Source: Microbacterium sp. W4I20 (GTDB lineage Bacteria > Actinomycetota > Actinomycetes > Actinomycetales > Microbacteriaceae). From it: DNA of 64,000 nt. The notes beneath the pieces are model-generated. The model was not told where the DNA came from, did no database searches, and worked only from the letters and a program-made list of their open reading frames with translations. A program made the position numbers and the translations under genes. Shown piece by piece: positions 61,061 through 64,000 of this stretch; the first letter of the stretch is position 1, and every line of letters starts with the position of its first letter. The stretch is from assembly GCF_030816505.1 (NCBI RefSeq), contig NZ_JAUSYB010000001.1, forward strand, positions 496,001 through 560,000, given 5' to 3'.

Positions 61061-61698
61061 CGCTGGACTCCCGTTCGCGCATCCTGCGCCCGCTGCATCT
61101 CCGCGGCGAGGGCGGGGTTCGCGTACGGTCCGTCGTCTGTCAGGGCGGCGATCACGTTCTCGATCGTCTCCGCCGGCTTGTTCTGGCTCAGCTTCCGCTT
61201 CGCCACGACACGCGACGGCGTCAGCCGGAATCCGACGGTTCCTGCGGCGAGACGCTGCACGTACTCCGGATCGTTGGGACGCTCCCACATCAGACGCGGA
61301 TCGGGCATCCGCGACTCGAATCGTTCGACCAGCCGGTCCAGCACCGCGAGGTTCTCGTCGTCGCTGAGGATCTCCGGCACACCGGACAGATGCACGGCGG
61401 TGTAGTTCCACGTCGGCACGGCTTTCACATCACCGTACCAACCGGGCGAGACGTAGCCGTGCGGGCCCTGGAACACCACCAGCAGCTCGTGCTCCCCCAA
61501 GCCGTGGATGAGGTCGTCCGGTCGACCGACGTGGCCGACGACCGTGAGGTCGTCGCGCGACTCATCGAGCAGCACGACGTAGTGCGAGGCGACCTGCCCG
61601 TCTTCGCCTGTGCTGACGATCGTCGCCCACGGATTCGCGTCGATCACACGGCGGATCTCGGTGACGTCGGCCAGCGTGAAGCTCGGGTTCTGTCGCAT
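61057..61698 (-). CDS. PaiB-family FMN-binding protein
   Basis: 213 aa. MRQNPSFTLADVTEIRRVID at the start, then ATIVSTGEDGQVASHYVVLLDE near 25, VGHVGRPDDLIHGL near 53, and HGYVSPGWYGDVKAVPTWNYTAVH in pieces near 78-101. These are the family hallmarks. PaiB proteins have the pyridoxamine-oxidase-like split barrel and were first described as repressors in Bacillus, but most probably act as flavin or haem-type oxidoreductases. It lies first in a two-gene unit with the amidohydrolase. Confidence 0.86.
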   Translation of the reverse strand: MRQNPSFTLADVTEIRRVIDANPWATIVSTGEDGQVASHYVVLLDESRDDLTVVGHVGRPDDLIHGLGEHELLVVFQGPHGYVSPGWYGDVKAVPTWNYTAVHLSGVPEILSDDENLAVLDRLVERFESRMPDPRLMWERPNDPEYVQRLAAGTVGFRLTPSRVVAKRKLSQNKPAETIENVIAALTDDGPYANPALAAEMQRAQDARTGVQR

Positions 61699-61755
61699 GG
61701 AATCAGCCTAGAGCGGATGCCGTGCTCCGGACTCGGGGACCGGAGCGCCGCAGGG

Positions 61756-62755
61756 TCAGGCCTGGCAGCGCGGGCACCAGTAGAGCTTGCGCGCGCCGAT
61801 CTCCTCGAGGGCGATCTCGGTGCCGCAGACCCGGCACGGCAGGCCCGCGCGGTGGTAGACCCAGTGGCGATCGTCGCGGCTCGCCATCGCCGCGCGGTAG
61901 TCCTCCGGCGACAGGTCGTCCATCGTCATCATCTGCCCGGTCTCGACGCCGATCGCGAGCAGGCGCACCCAGTCGTGCCAGATCGCACGGACGATCTCCT
62001 CCGGCACGTTCTTCCCCGGCGTGTGGGGGTTGAGCCGGTGTCGGTACAGCAGTTCGGCCCGATAGACGTTTCCGATGCCGCTCACGACCGACTGGTCCAT
62101 GAGCAGCAGCGCGATGACCGTCTGCGTCTTGCGCACCGCCCGGACGAAGCGTTCCTCGTTCTCCACCGGATCGCCCACCAGTGGATCGGGCCCGAGCTTC
62201 GCGACGGTCGCGAGCATCTCCTCCGGAGTCTGCAGGACGCAGGCGGTCGGGCCACGCAGGTCGGCGGCCGTGATGTCGGTCATGAGACGCAGACGCACCT
62301 GGCCGACGATCGGAGGAGGCCACTCGACTCCTTCGTCGGCGAGGCCCTTCGTCTGCTCCGACATGCGCACGTGCACGCGAGTGCGTCGCGGAGCACCGAT
62401 CGAGGACAGCGAGTTCTCGCCCGCGTCGTCGAGGATCGGATCGTCCAGCACCGTGCCGCGCTGATTCGTCTGCCCCATCCGGCCGTTGGCGGAGGCGATG
62501 GGTGGGGTCCATCACGATCTCACCGGCGAAATCCCAGGCCCCGTAGAGCCCGAGGTGCACCCGAAGCCACAGGTCGCCCTCCGCCTCGAGGAACATCTGC
62601 TTGCCCACGGCTTTGACGCTGACAGCCGCTCGTCCGTCGAGCACGGCAGCGCCCTCGGCGAACCTGCCCTGCGGACTCGACGCGTGCAGCGTCTTGCCGA
62701 TGAAGTTCCGATCGAACTGCCGCGCGATCCGGTGGACGGAGTGACCCTCGGGCAT
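61756..62755 (-). pseudogene. nei: Fpg/Nei-family DNA glycosylase (endonuclease VIII-like), broken by one extra base
   Basis: The ATG at 62755 gives MPEGHSVHRIARQFDR, the classic start with catalytic Pro2-Glu3, and reads to GEIVMDPT. It then turns to arginine-rich nonsense. Another frame carries the rest: IASANGRMGQTNQ, a helix-two-turn-helix region with QSVVSGIGNVYRAELLYR, and a C-terminal zinc finger CRVCGTEIALEE with YWCPRCQA. Removing one G from the GGG at 62500-62502 joins them into 332 aa. Nei/Fpg removes oxidised bases and cuts at abasic sites. It starts two bases after the rpiB stop. Confidence 0.86.
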
Positions 62756-62756
62756 G

Positions 62757-63242
62757 TCAGTCCCTCGGGTCCGGGAGCAGAGAGCCGTCGCGCTCGAAGT
62801 CGGCGATCTGGCCGATCCGGCGCACGTGCCGCTCATCTCCGGAGAACGGCGTCTCGATGAAGCGGTCGATCAGGGCGGTGACCTCCTCATAGGTGTGCTG
62901 CCGCGCGCCGATGGAGATGACGTTCGCATCGTTGTGCTCGCGGGCGAGCTCCGCGGTCGAGAGGTTCCAGACCAGAGCCGCACGAACGCCCTGCACCTTG
63001 TTCGCGGCGATCTGCTCGCCGTTCCCCGAACCGCCGAAGACCACGCCGAGCGCGTCGACGCCGGCAGCCTGATCGGCCACGACCGCCTGGGCGGCACGGA
63101 TGCAGAAGGCGGGGTAGTCGTCCACCGCGTCGTAGACGATCGGGCCGTGGTCGACGACCTCGTGCCCGGCGGCACGCAGGTGATCCTGCAGCTGCGTGGA
63201 GAAGTCGAGACCCGCGTGGTCGGTGGCGATGTGGATGCGCAT
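62757..63242 (-). CDS. rpiB: Ribose-5-phosphate isomerase B
   Basis: 161 aa. MRIHIATDHAGLDFSTQLQ at the start, DDYPAFCIRAAQAV near 45, and VFGGSGNGEQIAANKVQGVRAALVWN near 71-96 in pieces, which is the RpiB phosphate and active-site loop. HNDANVISIGARQHTYEE near 107 follows. It interconverts ribose-5-phosphate and ribulose-5-phosphate. The ATG at 63242 gives the usual MRIHIATDHAG start; an in-frame ATG at 63251 is also possible. It is followed directly by nei. Confidence 0.93.
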   Translation of the reverse strand: MRIHIATDHAGLDFSTQLQDHLRAAGHEVVDHGPIVYDAVDDYPAFCIRAAQAVVADQAAGVDALGVVFGGSGNGEQIAANKVQGVRAALVWNLSTAELAREHNDANVISIGARQHTYEEVTALIDRFIETPFSGDERHVRRIGQIADFERDGSLLPDPRD

Positions 63243-63280
63243 GGCTCCCATCCTAGAAGCGCACGCAGGAGAGCGTGAGG

Positions 63281-64000
63281 TCAGGGCGCGACGCCCGCGG
63301 CGGCCGGCTTGAACCCGGCACGGATGTTCTCGCAGCAGCCGGGACGACAGACGTCGAATGCGCCAGGGAGTGACGTGACATGCGGGCGTTCTGCGTTGGG
63401 GCGCCCCTGCAAGCGCTCCTCGATCAGATCCACGATGCCGGCCACGAACGACGGCGCCACCCCCGGCGTCGGGGTGCGCGTGAAGGCCAGTCCGGCTTCC
63501 TCCGCGGCCTCGGCCGCCTCGGTGTCGAGATCCCAGAGCACTTCCATGTGGTCGCTCATGAATCCGACCGGGACCACGGCGACGGCCTTGCGACCGCGGG
63601 CGGGCAGCTCGGCGATGACATCGCAGACGTCGGGCTCCAGCCAGGGCTGCGAGGCGGGGCCCGAGCGCGACTGGTAGACGAGCTCCCACGACACATCTGC
63701 CGCGGCGGGGATGGTCTGCCGCACCCGGTCCATCACCCAGGCGGCCACCGCGAGATGCTGCGCCGCGTAGGCGCCGCCCTCTCCCCAGTCGATGTCGCGG
63801 GCGCCCGACCGCTCGGCATCCGCCGTCGGGATGCTGTGCGTGGAGAACAGGATCTGGATGTCGGCAGCGGCGATCCCCTGCGCCAAGAACGCCTCCACCG
63901 CCTCGCGCACGCCGCGCTCGAATGCCTCGACGAAGCCGGGGTGGTCGTAGAAGGGGCGGATCTTGTCGATCGTCACCGTGTCGCCGAGCCCGGTCTCCTC
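63281..64000 (-). CDS. hemH: Ferrochelatase (coproporphyrin type), C-terminal part
   Basis: The gene enters the window from the right with an open frame and no start visible; the last 239 codons are present. ILFSTHSIPTADAERS contains the catalytic His in STHS. VYQSRSGPASQPWLEPDV follows, then VVPVGFMSDHMEVLWDLDTEA, all hallmark strands. The C-terminus CRPGCCENIR carries clustered Cys that bind the [2Fe-2S] cluster in actinobacterial ferrochelatases. It inserts iron into (copro)porphyrin for haem synthesis. Confidence 0.93.
   Translation of the reverse strand, partial: EETGLGDTVTIDKIRPFYDHPGFVEAFERGVREAVEAFLAQGIAAADIQILFSTHSIPTADAERSGARDIDWGEGGAYAAQHLAVAAWVMDRVRQTIPAAADVSWELVYQSRSGPASQPWLEPDVCDVIAELPARGRKAVAVVPVGFMSDHMEVLWDLDTEAAEAAEEAGLAFTRTPTPGVAPSFVAGIVDLIEERLQGRPNAERPHVTSLPGAFDVCRPGCCENIRAGFKPAAAGVAP

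Overview
The window is high-GC actinobacterial chromosome, most likely Microbacteriaceae and probably Microbacterium. It carries RbpA, PafB/PafC beside tatA-tatC-helY, a Pol I with an eroded proofreading domain, many leaderless transcription starts, and a small protein family (57876-58193) that I associate with Microbacteriaceae. It holds 68 protein genes (two cut by the window edges), one short upstream ORF and two tRNAs. I see no mobile element, CRISPR array, rRNA or prophage. No gap between genes reaches 300 bases.

Layout. 1-16 kb holds polA and a set of small accessory genes: transporters, acetyltransferases, hydrolases, and two TetR regulators with visible operators. At 16161-16188 there is a 28-bp sequence with the 11-6-11 layout and arm sequences of a XerC/XerD dif site, overlapping the stop codon of a Tat-exported amidase. 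If this is dif, the replication terminus lies here. Consistent with that, genes to its right are mostly on the minus strand (33 of 49), while genes to its left are mixed and lean to plus by length. 17-24 kb holds a short UvrA paralogue, an AraC/VOC pair, an NfeD-SPFH-phosphodiesterase operon and rbpA. 24.8-34.5 kb is one long minus-strand operon: HAD phosphatase, trmI, FKBP lipoprotein, pafB, pafC, tatA, tatC, helY, lnt. Its order matches the flanks of the actinobacterial Pup-proteasome locus, but the proteasome genes themselves are missing. 34.6-44 kb holds PAC2, uppP, an M20 peptidase, tRNA-Leu(GAG), a VIT1-type transporter, a helicase, an SGNH hydrolase, a TrmH-type methyltransferase, a Sir2 deacylase and a histidine phosphatase.

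44.2-55 kb is a branched-chain amino acid catabolism region. An Lrp-type regulator faces E1alpha-E1beta-E2 of a branched-chain ketoacid dehydrogenase. A BkaR-like TetR faces a five-gene leucine operon: acyl-CoA carboxylase beta and alpha, acyl-CoA dehydrogenase, MaoC hydratase, CitE-like lyase. Both regulators have clear palindromes between the divergent start codons. 55-64 kb holds an exonuclease, an AraC regulator, a tRNA with a CAT anticodon, a gamma-carbonic anhydrase, dps, an amidohydrolase with a PaiB-like protein, nei, rpiB and the 3' part of ferrochelatase.

Four genes (DUF885 peptidase, small membrane protein, gamma-carbonic anhydrase, nei) are each broken by one extra C or G in a short run. 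In each case removing that single base restores a full-length family member. The same signature four times in 64 kb points to base-calling errors or a strain with frequent +1 slippage. These genes should be treated as probably intact until checked against reads.
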